Positions 23,707 to 32,593 are shown, numbered from the stretch's first letter. The stretch is 32,638 bases of DNA from Fimadaptatus sp050946055 (GCA_050946055.1 JBMNUB010000035.1:1-32638), one strand, 5' to 3'. Notes: generated from the letters alone by a model not told the origin. Program-made: numbers and translations.

Positions 23707-24765
23707 ATGAAGGACATAATTGCTCGCTTTCAGATAGAGGGCGCAGTCACCTATTGTGACGTATACGGCAGCGGCCACATAAACCGCACCTATCTGGTAA
23801 AGACCGACGCGGGACGCCGCTACATACTTCAGCAGATAAACAACACCATATTCAAGGATGTTGACGCGCTGATGTCCAACATCGCGGCCGTCACCAGCTA
23901 CCTGTCCGCGCAGGACAGCGATCCCCGTCACGTGCTGACGCTGGTGCCGACCACCGACGGCAAGAGCTATCTGCACACCGAAGATGACAGGTTCTTCCGC
24001 GTATACAACTTCATCGAGGACAGCATCTGCCTGGACATGGCCGAGACTGCCGAGGACTTCTATCAGAGCGCCGTGGCGTTCGGCAGCTTCCAGAACCAGC
24101 TGGCCAACTTCCCGGCGGCCACGCTGAGCGAGACCATACCGCACTTCCACGACACTCCCGACCGCTACGCCCAGCTGGACGCGGCCATAGCCGCCGACGT
24201 GAAGGGCCGTCTGAGTGAGGTCGGCCCGGAGATAGAGTTCGTGATGGCGCGCCGCGAGGAGGCAGGCCGCATGATGGCGCTGCTTAACGAGGGCAAGCTG
24301 CCCCTGCGCGTGACCCACAACGACACCAAGCTCAACAACGTCATGCTGGACGCCAAGACCCGCACGCCGCTGTGCGTGATAGACCTAGACACCGTAATGC
24401 CGGGTCTGGCCGCCAACGACTTCGGCGATTCGATACGCTTTGGCGCTTCCACGGCTCTGGAGGACGAGAAGGATCTGAGCAAGGTATCGATGTCGCTTGA
24501 GCTGTACACGGCGTATGCGCGCGGCTTCCTGAGCGCCTGCCGCAACCTGACTCCGCTGGAGCTGGAGACCCTGCCGCTGGGTGCAAAGCTGATGACGCTG
24601 GAGTGCGGCGTGCGCTTCCTGACCGACTATCTGGCGGGCGACGTATACTTCCGCACCTCCCGCCCCGAGCACAACCTCGACCGCTGCCGCACCCAGTTCA
24701 AGCTGGTGTACAGCATGGAGCAGCAGTGGGACGACATGGCGCGGGTTATACGGGAGCTGGCGTGA
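23707..24765 (+). CDS. nahK: N-acetylhexosamine 1-kinase-like phosphotransferase
   Basis: 352 residues. Order and motifs follow bifidobacterial NahK/LnpB closely: an EGAVT segment, YGSGHINRTYLV, RYILQQIN, FRVYNFIE, TETIPHFHDTP-like ETIPHFHDTP, the catalytic THNDTKLNNVMLD (HxDxxxxN), VIDLDTVMPG for metal binding, then FGDSIRFGASTALEDEKDL, MTLECGVRFLTDYLAGDVYF and PEHNLDRCRTQ. NahK phosphorylates N-acetylglucosamine or N-acetylgalactosamine at C1 in the lacto-N-biose/galacto-N-biose route. The assignment rests on recalled family sequence; a related aminoglycoside-phosphotransferase-fold sugar kinase remains possible. The usual partners (GH112 phosphorylase, GalT- and GalE-type enzymes) are not in the window. 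ATG 23707 is 6 nt after AAGGAGG; an ATG at 23701 abuts it. Confidence 0.78.
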   Translation: MKDIIARFQIEGAVTYCDVYGSGHINRTYLVKTDAGRRYILQQINNTIFKDVDALMSNIAAVTSYLSAQDSDPRHVLTLVPTTDGKSYLHTEDDRFFRVYNFIEDSICLDMAETAEDFYQSAVAFGSFQNQLANFPAATLSETIPHFHDTPDRYAQLDAAIAADVKGRLSEVGPEIEFVMARREEAGRMMALLNEGKLPLRVTHNDTKLNNVMLDAKTRTPLCVIDLDTVMPGLAANDFGDSIRFGASTALEDEKDLSKVSMSLELYTAYARGFLSACRNLTPLELETLPLGAKLMTLECGVRFLTDYLAGDVYFRTSRPEHNLDRCRTQFKLVYSMEQQWDDMARVIRELA

Positions 24766-24787
24766 TAGCGTTTTGTGTCACATAATC

Positions 24788-24828
24788 AAAATTCCTCACG
24801 GTCGCAAGTACGACCGTGAGGAATTTTT
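24788..24828. terminator. Strong bidirectional terminator
   Basis: A perfect 17-bp stem (24788-24804 against 24811-24827) with a 6-nt loop, ending in TTTTT on the + strand and TTTTGATT on the - strand. It serves both nahK and the converging isomerase/importer unit. Confidence 0.9.
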
Positions 24829-24849
24829 CGCTATACATTATAGCAGCAA

Positions 24850-25638
24850 TCACCTTCTATATCCATTCAGGACTTCAAATGCAGGCCTTATCTGGCTTGC
24901 AAAATCATCACAGCCCGCCTCTATACTGACGCCGCCGCAATAATCTATGCTCTTCAAAGCATTGAAGAACGGACTGTAATCCCAACCGTCACCAGGCTGC
25001 GGGAATATCCTGCCATTAGGATTGGATACGTGACAGTGCCGCATTATGTCGCGTGCATCCACTATAGATTGCATATCATCTTTCATATCAGCCATGTGTG
25101 TAAGATCCGCCAGCAATTTTACATTTGGCAGATTAACCCTACGTGCCATCTCGGCACCCTCTGATACCAGTTGAATTATGTTGCATTCCTTAGCGCGCAA
25201 CGGCTCTATTACTATCGTCACACCATTCTGTTCTGCTATCTCTCCAGCCATTACCAGATACTCATATATCTGATCCAGAGCCTTATCCATGGGAAAAGTC
25301 ATGCATCCCTGTGCATCAACCGGTACATTGCGCGCGCCGCCACTGCCAAACACGAGCAACGGCAACTTTATCTCCGCTGCGCGCTCCATAGTGTCATTTA
25401 GATATTTGCGTACAGGTTTCAGATCTGCTTCAGGGCCAGTCAACCTGAATTTGCCTGGAAGCATTATGTTCATCGCCATGCATGGTATTGGCGAATCATC
25501 AAGTTTTTGTTTCCACTCCTTGAACTCGGCATTCGGAAGTGTCATCACCTGAGAGAAACAACATTCTATATAATCAAATCCAGCTTCATATGCCGCAACA
25601 GCATCTTCTATACCACGGCAAACTCCAAGTTTTATCAT
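24850..25638 (-). CDS. Sugar phosphate isomerase/epimerase-like TIM-barrel protein, second
   Basis: 262 residues, xylose-isomerase-like barrel of a different subgroup from the 20369-21094 protein. Visible residues typical of the metal site include Glu in YIECCFS, VIEPLRAKECN with Glu, LLADLTHM with Asp/His, HCHVSNPNGR, and SIEAGCDDF near the end. The substrate is unknown. It is the last gene in the direction of the importer operon, so its product probably processes the imported sugar. ATG 25638 follows AAAGGAGG by 7 nt; an upstream in-frame ATG at 25659 precedes this ribosome site and is rejected. GC is lower than in the flanking genes. Confidence 0.86.
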   Translation of the reverse strand: MIKLGVCRGIEDAVAAYEAGFDYIECCFSQVMTLPNAEFKEWKQKLDDSPIPCMAMNIMLPGKFRLTGPEADLKPVRKYLNDTMERAAEIKLPLLVFGSGGARNVPVDAQGCMTFPMDKALDQIYEYLVMAGEIAEQNGVTIVIEPLRAKECNIIQLVSEGAEMARRVNLPNVKLLADLTHMADMKDDMQSIVDARDIMRHCHVSNPNGRIFPQPGDGWDYSPFFNALKSIDYCGGVSIEAGCDDFASQIRPAFEVLNGYRR

Positions 25639-25700
25639 AATCCTTCCTCCTTTTATCATATTCGCCTTTCAATTCTACCCAAACATACACATGATGTGTC

Positions 25701-26618
25701 TTATCCCTTTATAGCACCTACCATTACGCCTTTAGCAAAGAACTTTTGTAAGAACGGATACAGAATCAGTATCGGCAAGGTAGATACAACTATCAAAGCG
25801 TATTTTATAAGATCAGCATATAGTGCTTGCTCACCATCATCCACCATTGTAGCATTAAGCTCACTGTTTTGATTCAATATAAGTATCTGTCTAAGCACCA
25901 GTTGAAGCGGATACTTACTGGGTGTGGATATATACAGCGAAGCATTAAACCACGAGTTCCAATGTCCAACACCATAGTATAACACCATTACCGCTATTGT
26001 AGCGCCGCTCAGCGGTATAAATACTTTTGTCATTATACACAGATGCGAAGCTCCGTCCAGGTGAGCCGCTTCATAAAGGCTATCAGGAAGTGAAGCAAAC
26101 GCTGATCTCATTATCAATAAATTATACGTATTTATAGCACCTGGCAATATCAGCGACCAAAGGGTATCCATAAGGCCTAAATCTTTTATATTAAGATATG
26201 CCGGTATCATTCCGCCACTAAAATACATAGTAAACAGAACCAACAGTGAGAATGGCCTTGCCAGCATAGCACCCTTTAACGAAAGCGTATATGCTCCCAT
26301 TATAGTCAGTACCATATTAAACGCCAGACCAACTACCAGTACTATCAGCGTGTTCATATAGCCCGACATTACGAGCGAATTTCTAAACACGAGTTCGTAT
26401 GCCGTAAGTGATATCGGCTGTATCGGCAAAAGTAGCATTCCATAGTTTGCCGCAAGACCTGCCGCGTTGCTTATTGAGGCAATCATCACATAATATATCG
26501 GATAAAACGTGCATATAATTGATATTATCAGGAATATAGTGTTTATTACTGTAAATACGCGATAGCCCTTGCCCTCTTCCTGCAATCGAGCCTTGCGCGA
26601 TGTGCCCTTTGCTACCAT
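25701..26618 (-). CDS. Sugar ABC transporter permease, LplC-like
   Basis: 305 residues with about six membrane helices. The cytoplasmic loop EAAHLDGASHLCIMTKVFIPL is the EAA motif that docks on the ATPase. The charged start and the FAKGVMVGAIKG ending are typical of the LplC/YtcP branch of carbohydrate permeases. It should form the inner-membrane channel with the 26632-27561 permease and take cargo from the binding protein at 27668-29236. AAGGAGG lies 8 nt before ATG 26618. It starts 13 bp after the previous permease stop. Confidence 0.93.
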   Translation of the reverse strand: MVAKGTSRKARLQEEGKGYRVFTVINTIFLIISIICTFYPIYYVMIASISNAAGLAANYGMLLLPIQPISLTAYELVFRNSLVMSGYMNTLIVLVVGLAFNMVLTIMGAYTLSLKGAMLARPFSLLVLFTMYFSGGMIPAYLNIKDLGLMDTLWSLILPGAINTYNLLIMRSAFASLPDSLYEAAHLDGASHLCIMTKVFIPLSGATIAVMVLYYGVGHWNSWFNASLYISTPSKYPLQLVLRQILILNQNSELNATMVDDGEQALYADLIKYALIVVSTLPILILYPFLQKFFAKGVMVGAIKG

Positions 26619-26631
26619 GCCATCTACCTCC

Positions 26632-27561
26632 TTACCATATGCCGTACCCGGAAACGGCGTTACTTATCTTGTTCGCAAATATGACCAACAGGAAGTTTAT
26701 AGCCGAGTTGAAAAGACCTACGGCTGTAGAGAAGCTATAATCGCCATTAACCATGCCTCTCCTATATACATAGGATGATATCACATCAGCTGTTTCCATA
26801 GTAAAATCATTATACAGCAAAATTATCTTTTCATGGCCTACACTCATCATCTGGCCTATGCGCAGAATTAGAAGCAATACTATCGTGCGAGATATTCCCG
26901 GAAGAGTGACATGTATTGTTTGCTTCCAACGCCCTGCACCATCTATTCGAGCCGCTTCATAAAGCGCCATATCTATCGAGCCAAAAGCCGCTAAATATAT
27001 TATGCAGTTCCAGCCTGTCTGTTGCCATATGTCACTGAGTACATATATTGGCACAAACATAGAGCTTTGTCCCAGAAGGCTTCCAGTGCCATTGTAGCCA
27101 AACATCTTCATTATCTGAACTATGACTCCGTCACTGTCTACAAATAGATTTATCATCGAGCATACCACTATAAGCGATATAAAGTGCGGCATATATGATA
27201 TCGTCTGCACAGTGCGCTTAAACCAATTTACATGCACCTCATTTATAGAAAGGGCAAATATTATCGCACAAGGGAACGTGAATATCAGTCCGCTAAGGCT
27301 TATGGTAAGCGTATTTCGTATAAGGCGCCAGAAATAATATGATGAAAAGAAGCTTTCAAAATTCTTAAGTCCTACCCACTTACTTCCGAATATTCCCAAT
27401 CTTGGTTTAAAGTCTTTAAATGCTATTATGGCGCCAAACATAGGCTTATAGTGGAATAACACATAATACAACATTACCACCATCAGCATTATGTAAGCAC
27501 CTCCGAACAGGCGCATATCCTTCTTAAGGCGTACAGAGAAAGGCTTTTTGTTCATAACCAC
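26632..27561 (-). CDS. Sugar ABC transporter permease, LplB-like
   Basis: 309 residues, about six membrane helices, with the EAA loop EAARIDGAGRWKQTIHVTLPG. The early YKPMFGAIIAFKDF segment and final NAVSGYGIW match the LplB branch. Start GTG 27561 has GGAGG 6 nt upstream; ATG 27555 is an alternative with 12-nt spacing. Its partner permease follows at once. No nucleotide-binding subunit is encoded nearby, which is common for this family because a shared MsmK/MsiK-like ATPase is used. Confidence 0.93.
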   Translation of the reverse strand: MVMNKKPFSVRLKKDMRLFGGAYIMLMVVMLYYVLFHYKPMFGAIIAFKDFKPRLGIFGSKWVGLKNFESFFSSYYFWRLIRNTLTISLSGLIFTFPCAIIFALSINEVHVNWFKRTVQTISYMPHFISLIVVCSMINLFVDSDGVIVQIMKMFGYNGTGSLLGQSSMFVPIYVLSDIWQQTGWNCIIYLAAFGSIDMALYEAARIDGAGRWKQTIHVTLPGISRTIVLLLILRIGQMMSVGHEKIILLYNDFTMETADVISSYVYRRGMVNGDYSFSTAVGLFNSAINFLLVIFANKISNAVSGYGIW

Positions 27562-27620
27562 ATATCACCTCCACTTATTCTTGCCTAAACCTATCGGTTT
27601 TTGCACTTATCAAATCAAAT

Positions 27621-27647
27621 GGGGCGGGGCATCATTGCCGCCGCCCC
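27621..27647 (-). terminator. Attenuating stem-loop between binding-protein and permease genes
   Basis: GGGGCGG at 27621-27627 pairs with CCGCCCC at 27641-27647. On the - strand it is followed by ATTTGATTT. It lies just after the binding-protein stop and about 60 bp before the permease start. Such hairpins commonly give extra binding protein relative to permease by partial termination or by protecting the upstream mRNA. Confidence 0.6.
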
Positions 27648-27667
27648 TAAACTCTATATGTCTGCTA

Positions 27668-29236
27668 TTATTCGTTAGCTGCCGCGTATGCGTCCCAAGT
27701 AAGCTGCTTTATCTCTATAACGCGATCCATTCCCATTTCCTTAAGATGCGCTATATATGCATCAAATTCATTGTCCAGTGACATCTGACCAGATATAAAC
27801 TTGACGCGACATTCCTTGACATAGGTATCTATATCAGTCCATAGGTCAGTGTATTCGTCTAGGTACTCATCCATGACGGCAGTATATATAGGGTTATACT
27901 TGTCAAAGTCAGTGTCAGACCACAACACATATGCATCCACCTGAGACTGGCTGGGATGGCGCTGACGATTCTGCACATCTGCATGTATGCCCGGCCAATT
28001 GACAAGCGCATAAGAACGCGCAACAGAGTCCAACGAATAGCCATTGGGATTGTTTTTGACAAGGTCGGTATATGCCGGCTCACCATCTACAATTTCATAG
28101 GACTCGCCTTCTATACCAAAGTTGCGCAACAGATTGCCCTGTTCAGTAAACAAATAGTTGAGGAACTGCAGGCAAAGCTCAGCATTCTGGCTATCCGCAG
28201 ATATGTAAGTCCAATCGCCATTGGTCACATAGTTATCTGCATAAGAATATAGTGCTTTCTCTTGGTCAGGGCGATGCAACACCGCGCCGCCAGTTATAAC
28301 GCCACCCTCGGGAAGCGACTTGGCCAGAGTGTTCAGGCGGGAGTTGTTGCCAAACAGCACTGCCGACTGACCCTGCAAAAACATGGACTGAGCAGTAGCT
28401 TCATCCATAGTGGCAAAGTCTTCAGAAATCAGCTTCTCATCGTAAAGATCCTTGAGGAAGGCAAGCACGTCCTTGTATGCCGCTTCATATGCGCCAAAGT
28501 GCATCTTGCCGTCCACCTGATACCATGCGGTGTTTACCAGATCGTACTCTGAAGTTATGTATCCGCTGGTCAAAACATTGGGGAATTCGTCCTTGTTGAA
28601 CGTCCAAGGAGTCACTATGCCATCCGCATTGTCGCGCAGCGCTATAAGCAAATCCTTAAACTCCTGATTGCTATTAGGAAGCGACAGGCCGTTGGCGTCA
28701 AGTATGTCCTGACGATATATAAAGCCCTTCCAGAATCTATATATAGAGTTTTCCGGAAACACGTGCGACGCGAAGCCGTACATCTTGCCGTCAAGCTGGC
28801 GTATCTGCTTCATGTAGGCATCCATAGAGTTTATGTACTTCCAATAATCAGGCGCATTCTGTGCGGCCATGTCATCAGTTATCTCAATTATCAGGCCGTC
28901 ATTAGCCATACCCAGTATGCCGCCATTGTACGCTGTTGGATCCAGTATTATCATGTCAGGCAGAGCATCTGCCTGTATTGCCAGCACAAGAGCCGTATTG
29001 TCTGCAAATTCCTTGAGTTCTACATTTACGCCGGTAGCGCGTTGCCACTCTTTAAAGCCCGGTGTTTCCTGAGATGATTTGTAACCAGCATCTACTATGC
29101 TGCCATCAAGAACCTTCCAAAGTGTGAGAGTCACATCCGTATCTATCGGATATGACACATCTGCAAAGGCTACACTACCAAAGGAACCAATGCAGAGCAG
29201 CAGTACCAATACCACAGAAAGTATTCTAGTCTTCAT
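27668..29236 (-). CDS. Extracellular sugar-binding protein of the ABC importer
   Basis: 522 residues, the length of LplA-like binding proteins (extracellular solute-binding family 1). The signal peptide MKTRILSVVLVLLLCIGSF... is followed by AFA-DVSYP, a good signal peptidase I site. The only cysteine, in VLLLCIGS, lacks a proper lipobox because Leu occupies the -1 position. Mature features such as TLWKVLDGS and GFKEWQRATGVNVELKEF fit family 1. It should capture an oligosaccharide and deliver it to the two permeases. ATG 29236 has GGGAGG 9 nt upstream. It is first in the operon, under the promoter at 29336-29364. Confidence 0.93.
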   Translation of the reverse strand: MKTRILSVVLVLLLCIGSFGSVAFADVSYPIDTDVTLTLWKVLDGSIVDAGYKSSQETPGFKEWQRATGVNVELKEFADNTALVLAIQADALPDMIILDPTAYNGGILGMANDGLIIEITDDMAAQNAPDYWKYINSMDAYMKQIRQLDGKMYGFASHVFPENSIYRFWKGFIYRQDILDANGLSLPNSNQEFKDLLIALRDNADGIVTPWTFNKDEFPNVLTSGYITSEYDLVNTAWYQVDGKMHFGAYEAAYKDVLAFLKDLYDEKLISEDFATMDEATAQSMFLQGQSAVLFGNNSRLNTLAKSLPEGGVITGGAVLHRPDQEKALYSYADNYVTNGDWTYISADSQNAELCLQFLNYLFTEQGNLLRNFGIEGESYEIVDGEPAYTDLVKNNPNGYSLDSVARSYALVNWPGIHADVQNRQRHPSQSQVDAYVLWSDTDFDKYNPIYTAVMDEYLDEYTDLWTDIDTYVKECRVKFISGQMSLDNEFDAYIAHLKEMGMDRVIEIKQLTWDAYAAANE

Positions 29237-29335
29237 TAATACAGACCTCCCAGTTCATATATTCCATGGTCTGCGCACACTGCAAACCATAGTGTTTAAA
29301 ATAAGATTATGCTTGCGTTTTACACTGACAACACC

Positions 29336-29364
29336 ACTATATAATTTACTTTTAGTTTTTTCAA
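29336..29364 (-). promoter_or_regulatory. Promoter of the sugar importer operon
   Basis: On the - strand TTGAAA (+ 29359-29364) and TATAGT (+ 29336-29341) are 17 bp apart. This gives a leader of about 95 nt before the binding-protein gene. It faces away from the araC-type gene, and the ~45 bp between the two promoters is a natural place for the regulator to bind. Confidence 0.75.
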
Positions 29365-29408
29365 TAAGTTAATTCACCTATTTCTTTAAGGTTTTTCACC
29401 GCATTATC

Positions 29409-29436
29409 TTGATAAATCGAGCGTTTAGTGTATAAT
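29409..29436 (+). promoter_or_regulatory. Promoter of the AraC-family regulator gene
   Basis: TTGATA at 29409-29414 and TATAAT at 29431-29436 are 16 bp apart, about 40 bp before the regulator start. Confidence 0.7.
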
Positions 29437-29474
29437 GTTTGTATGCCAAAGGTTAAAAGAGGTGCTTGTTCAGG

Positions 29475-30368
29475 ATGTTTAATATACGCAACATGGGTAT
29501 AGAGACCCCTCACGATAATACTTTTGAAATATTAAGGCCGTTTGGCATGGGTGTATGTGTATTTCTATTAACAATGGATCCGTGTGTCGTGTCAGTTGAT
29601 CCAAATCCATATTACAAATTGCCATGCCACAACCTCGGAAAAAATCACCCAAACATTGATGCTGAATTTGTGCCACATTGCGATTATGAGCTACATGATA
29701 TGCAGCCGGGCGAATGTATATTATATACTGACACATTCCCGCGTATTCTAACTATACCAAAATACGTAAATGATCTGCGCAACAGCTGGATACATTTCAG
29801 TTGTGAAGATGCATCGACATTATTTTCTCAATTAGGCATAATGCCAAATACCATACTTTCTCTGCGTGATCCTGAGCTAATAGCGTCGATACTTTATGAC
29901 ATAATGTCTGAGCATCTTCAAATGAACGCTCATTGGAAGAGAATGGAAAACTCTATGTTCGAGATGCTTTTAATAAACGTTGCGCGTTGTGCGCTGCCAG
30001 CCGGTTCATCTTTAACCAGTCGCGAAATAAAGCGTCGTGAGTCCCTTGCGCAATTGCGCAAAAAGATGTACTTAAATCCTGCTCGCGACTGGAGCGTTGC
30101 CAGCATGGCCGAAAGTATGTTTATGAGTGTCAATCGCTTCATAGATGCCTATAGTGAATACTTCGGCATAACGCCTAAACAAGACATAATAAACGCTCGC
30201 GTACAGCATGCAAAAACTTTGCTTGGACTTCAAAATGTATCTCTCAGAGATGCTGCTACATTATCAGGCTTTCAAAGTGAGTATTATTTCAGCAGTGTTT
30301 TTAAGCGCATAACCGGGTATACCCCTGCCGCGTTTCGTCGACAAATATCATCGATAAGTGAGCTTTAA
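29475..30368 (+). CDS. AraC-family transcriptional regulator of the importer operon
   Basis: 297 residues from ATG 29475. The N-terminal ~180 residues look like a cupin-type ligand or sensing domain (PHCDYELHDMQPGECILYTDTFP). The last ~100 residues carry two helix-turn-helix units: WSVASMAESMFMSVNRFIDAYSEYFG and VSLRDAATLSGFQSEYYFSSVFKRITGYTPAAFR, the AraC signature. It is divergent from the importer operon and probably controls it in response to the imported sugar. Start is not firm: TTG 29466 is 3 nt and ATG 29475 is 12 nt after AAGAGG. Low GC and less biased codons match the importer genes, so the regulator belongs to the same acquired or distinct island. Confidence 0.9.
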   Translation: MFNIRNMGIETPHDNTFEILRPFGMGVCVFLLTMDPCVVSVDPNPYYKLPCHNLGKNHPNIDAEFVPHCDYELHDMQPGECILYTDTFPRILTIPKYVNDLRNSWIHFSCEDASTLFSQLGIMPNTILSLRDPELIASILYDIMSEHLQMNAHWKRMENSMFEMLLINVARCALPAGSSLTSREIKRRESLAQLRKKMYLNPARDWSVASMAESMFMSVNRFIDAYSEYFGITPKQDIINARVQHAKTLLGLQNVSLRDAATLSGFQSEYYFSSVFKRITGYTPAAFRRQISSISEL

Positions 30369-30374
30369 AAATGA

Positions 30375-30410
30375 GCAGCTTACGAAGGAATGCATTCCTT
30401 CGTAAGCTGC
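30375..30410. terminator. 36-bp perfect palindrome, bidirectional terminator
   Basis: The 18-base half at 30375-30392 is the exact reverse complement of 30393-30410, with no unpaired loop in the DNA. It sits between the converging araC-type and ABC exporter genes, 6 bp from each stop. On the - strand it is followed by CTCATTTTT, a short U-run. Confidence 0.85.
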
Positions 30411-30415
30411 CTATC

Positions 30416-32140
30416 TCACCCCTCCAACCCCTCAAACTGCGAGTTATAGAGCCTTGCATACAGGCCGTTCTTCTCAAGCAGCTGCTGGTGGTTGCCGCTC
30501 TCCACTATGCCCTCGTCGGTCATTACGAATATGCAGTCGGCGTTGCGTATCGTGGCCAGGCGGTGCGCTATCACAAGGGAGGTGCGATTCTCGCTAAGTC
30601 TGCTCAGCGAGCGCTGAATTATGCGCTCGGTCTCGTTGTCCAGCGCGCTCGTGGCCTCGTCCAGCAGCAGTATCGGCGGGTTCTTTAGGAATATGCGCGC
30701 TATGGCTATGCGCTGCTTCTGGCCGCCCGACAGCTTTACGCCGCGCTGGCCTACCACCGTGTCGTAGCCCTCGGGGAAGTGCATTATGAAGTCGTGCGCG
30801 TCGGCCAGCTTGGCGGCGGCTATCACGTCCTCGTCGCTCGCGCCCGGACGGCCATAGAGTATGTTCTCGCGCACCGTGCCGCCAAACAGGAACACGTCCT
30901 GCTGCACTATGCCTATGTTCTCGCGCAGCGACTTGAGCGTCACGTCGCGTATGTCCTGACCGTCTATCAGTATGCGGCCGCCGGTCACGTCGTAAAAGCG
31001 CGGTATCAGGTTGCACAGCGTAGTCTTGCCGCCGCCCGAAGGCCCCACAAGCGCCACGGTATGCCCTGAGTATATCTCGAAGTTGAGGTCGTCCAGCACG
31101 GTCTGAGAGTCGTTATAGCGGAAGCTGACGTGTTCAAAGCGTATGTCGCCGTTGGGACGAGACATGGGCTTTGCGCCCGGGCGATCCTCTATGGCGGGTT
31201 TTATGTCCATTATGTCGGTAAAGCGCGTGAACGACGCCATGCCGCGCTGATAGGTCTCTATGAGGTTGGTTATCTTTTGCAGCGGCGACAGGAACAGGTT
31301 AACGTACAGTATGAACGCCGTGAGATTGCCCGCGCTCATCTCGCCCTTCAGCACAAAGTACGCGCCGCCTATCAGCGTCACCAGATAGAACGCGTTTGAG
31401 AACAGGCCTATCATGGTGTGGAAGCGCGCCATCACGTAATAGGTGTTGGCCTTGACCTTGGTGAAGCGCTGGTTGCCTGCCTCGAACTTGGCGTTCTCAT
31501 AGTCCTCGTTGGTGAACGACTTGACCACGCGCACGCCCGATAGCGAATCCTCCACGCCCGCGTTTATCTCGCCCAGCTCGGCGCGCATGTCGGTAAAGCC
31601 CGCGCGCATGCGCTTGTTCCACTTGCTGGAGAAGAACAGCATGAACGGCACTATGCAAAGCAGTATCAGCGTGAGCTTCCAGCTCATCGTCGCCATTATC
31701 GTGAACGTGCCTATCAGCATGCACACCGATATCAGAAAGTCCTCCGGGCCATGGTGGGCAAGCTCGGCTATTTCGTTTAGGTCGTTTACTATGCGCGACA
31801 TTATCTGGCCGGTCTTGGTATTGTCAAAGTAAGAGAACGGCAGCTGATGTACATGCTCGAACAGGTCATGGCGCATGTCCTTTTCTATGCGCACGCCCAC
31901 TATGTGTCCCCAGTACTCGACCACCATCTGCAGCAGGTATTGCAGCACGTACAGCGCCGCCAGCAGCGCGCCCCACAGCAGTACCGGCTTTAGCTCGCCT
32001 GCGGGCAGGAGCGTATCCATCACTACATTGACCGCGCGCGGGAACACCAGCGACAGCAGCGCCAGCGCTATGGCGCACGCAAAGTCGAACAGGAATAGCT
32101 TCAAATGCGGCTTGTAATATGGTATGAAACGCTTTATCAT
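30416..32140 (-). CDS. ABC exporter half-transporter (MsbA/LmrA/BmrA-like)
   Basis: 574 residues. Six membrane helices fill about 1-310, with a conserved coupling segment near HQLPFSYFDNTKTGQIMSR. The ATPase follows: Walker A GPSGGGKTT, Q-loop IVQQDVFLF, signature LSGGQKQR, Walker B ILLLDEATSALD and H-loop IAHR, all intact. It should act as a homodimer unless another half-transporter exists elsewhere. Family members export lipids, drugs or peptides; cargo cannot be told. ATG 32140 follows GGGAGG by 5 nt; the frame is open for 11 more codons upstream without a ribosome site. High GC shows it belongs to the chromosomal backbone rather than the neighbouring low-GC island. Confidence 0.93.
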   Translation of the reverse strand: MIKRFIPYYKPHLKLFLFDFACAIALALLSLVFPRAVNVVMDTLLPAGELKPVLLWGALLAALYVLQYLLQMVVEYWGHIVGVRIEKDMRHDLFEHVHQLPFSYFDNTKTGQIMSRIVNDLNEIAELAHHGPEDFLISVCMLIGTFTIMATMSWKLTLILLCIVPFMLFFSSKWNKRMRAGFTDMRAELGEINAGVEDSLSGVRVVKSFTNEDYENAKFEAGNQRFTKVKANTYYVMARFHTMIGLFSNAFYLVTLIGGAYFVLKGEMSAGNLTAFILYVNLFLSPLQKITNLIETYQRGMASFTRFTDIMDIKPAIEDRPGAKPMSRPNGDIRFEHVSFRYNDSQTVLDDLNFEIYSGHTVALVGPSGGGKTTLCNLIPRFYDVTGGRILIDGQDIRDVTLKSLRENIGIVQQDVFLFGGTVRENILYGRPGASDEDVIAAAKLADAHDFIMHFPEGYDTVVGQRGVKLSGGQKQRIAIARIFLKNPPILLLDEATSALDNETERIIQRSLSRLSENRTSLVIAHRLATIRNADCIFVMTDEGIVESGNHQQLLEKNGLYARLYNSQFEGLEG

Positions 32141-32517
32141 CTGTGCCTCCCAAACATATTGTTTTGATACCATTCTATCACCGTCGCGTGATTTTGTACA
32201 TGCACAGGCGCGCGTTTGCTCTGCTTAAGTCCATGGTTAATCAAAAAAATGCGATAAAAATGCAAAACAGCACACCACAAAGTATTCATATCCGGCAAAA
32301 CACAACGCGCATTACCATGCGCGCAGCACGCTCATGGATCTCGCATATATATGCGTCTTCCGCAGCCCAATATGCAAACATATGCAGAACGTCATTTTTG
32401 CATTCTCGCCGCGCACGCATGCGCCTTATGTGGTATAATACTATATCAAACTGCCAAAAAAACCCAAGGCGCTCGAGGTGGCACGCAGTCCGGCGGCTTT
32501 AATCGCGCCCGGCGACA
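32141..32517. other. Intergenic region between exporter gene and IS-like end
   Basis: AT-richer than the genes. A TATAAT at 32434-32439 is visible, without a matching -35 box at the proper distance. No open frame with a ribosome site was found. The stretch probably holds the exporter's promoter, but no consensus was recognised. Confidence 0.4.
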
Positions 32518-32557
32518 TGTGGACAGTTCCCGATATAGCGGACAATAGAAAAAAGAA

Positions 32558-32593
32558 GCCTCCTGTTGTAGAATAGAAGCTATGACAGGAGGC
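32558..32593 (+). promoter_or_regulatory. Hairpin that hides the transposase ribosome site
   Basis: GCCTCCTGT at 32558-32566 pairs perfectly with ACAGGAGGC at 32585-32593. The second arm holds the AGGAGG ribosome site of the gene starting at 32601. Readthrough RNA from outside would form the hairpin and block translation, a known way for insertion sequences to limit transposition. Confidence 0.65.
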
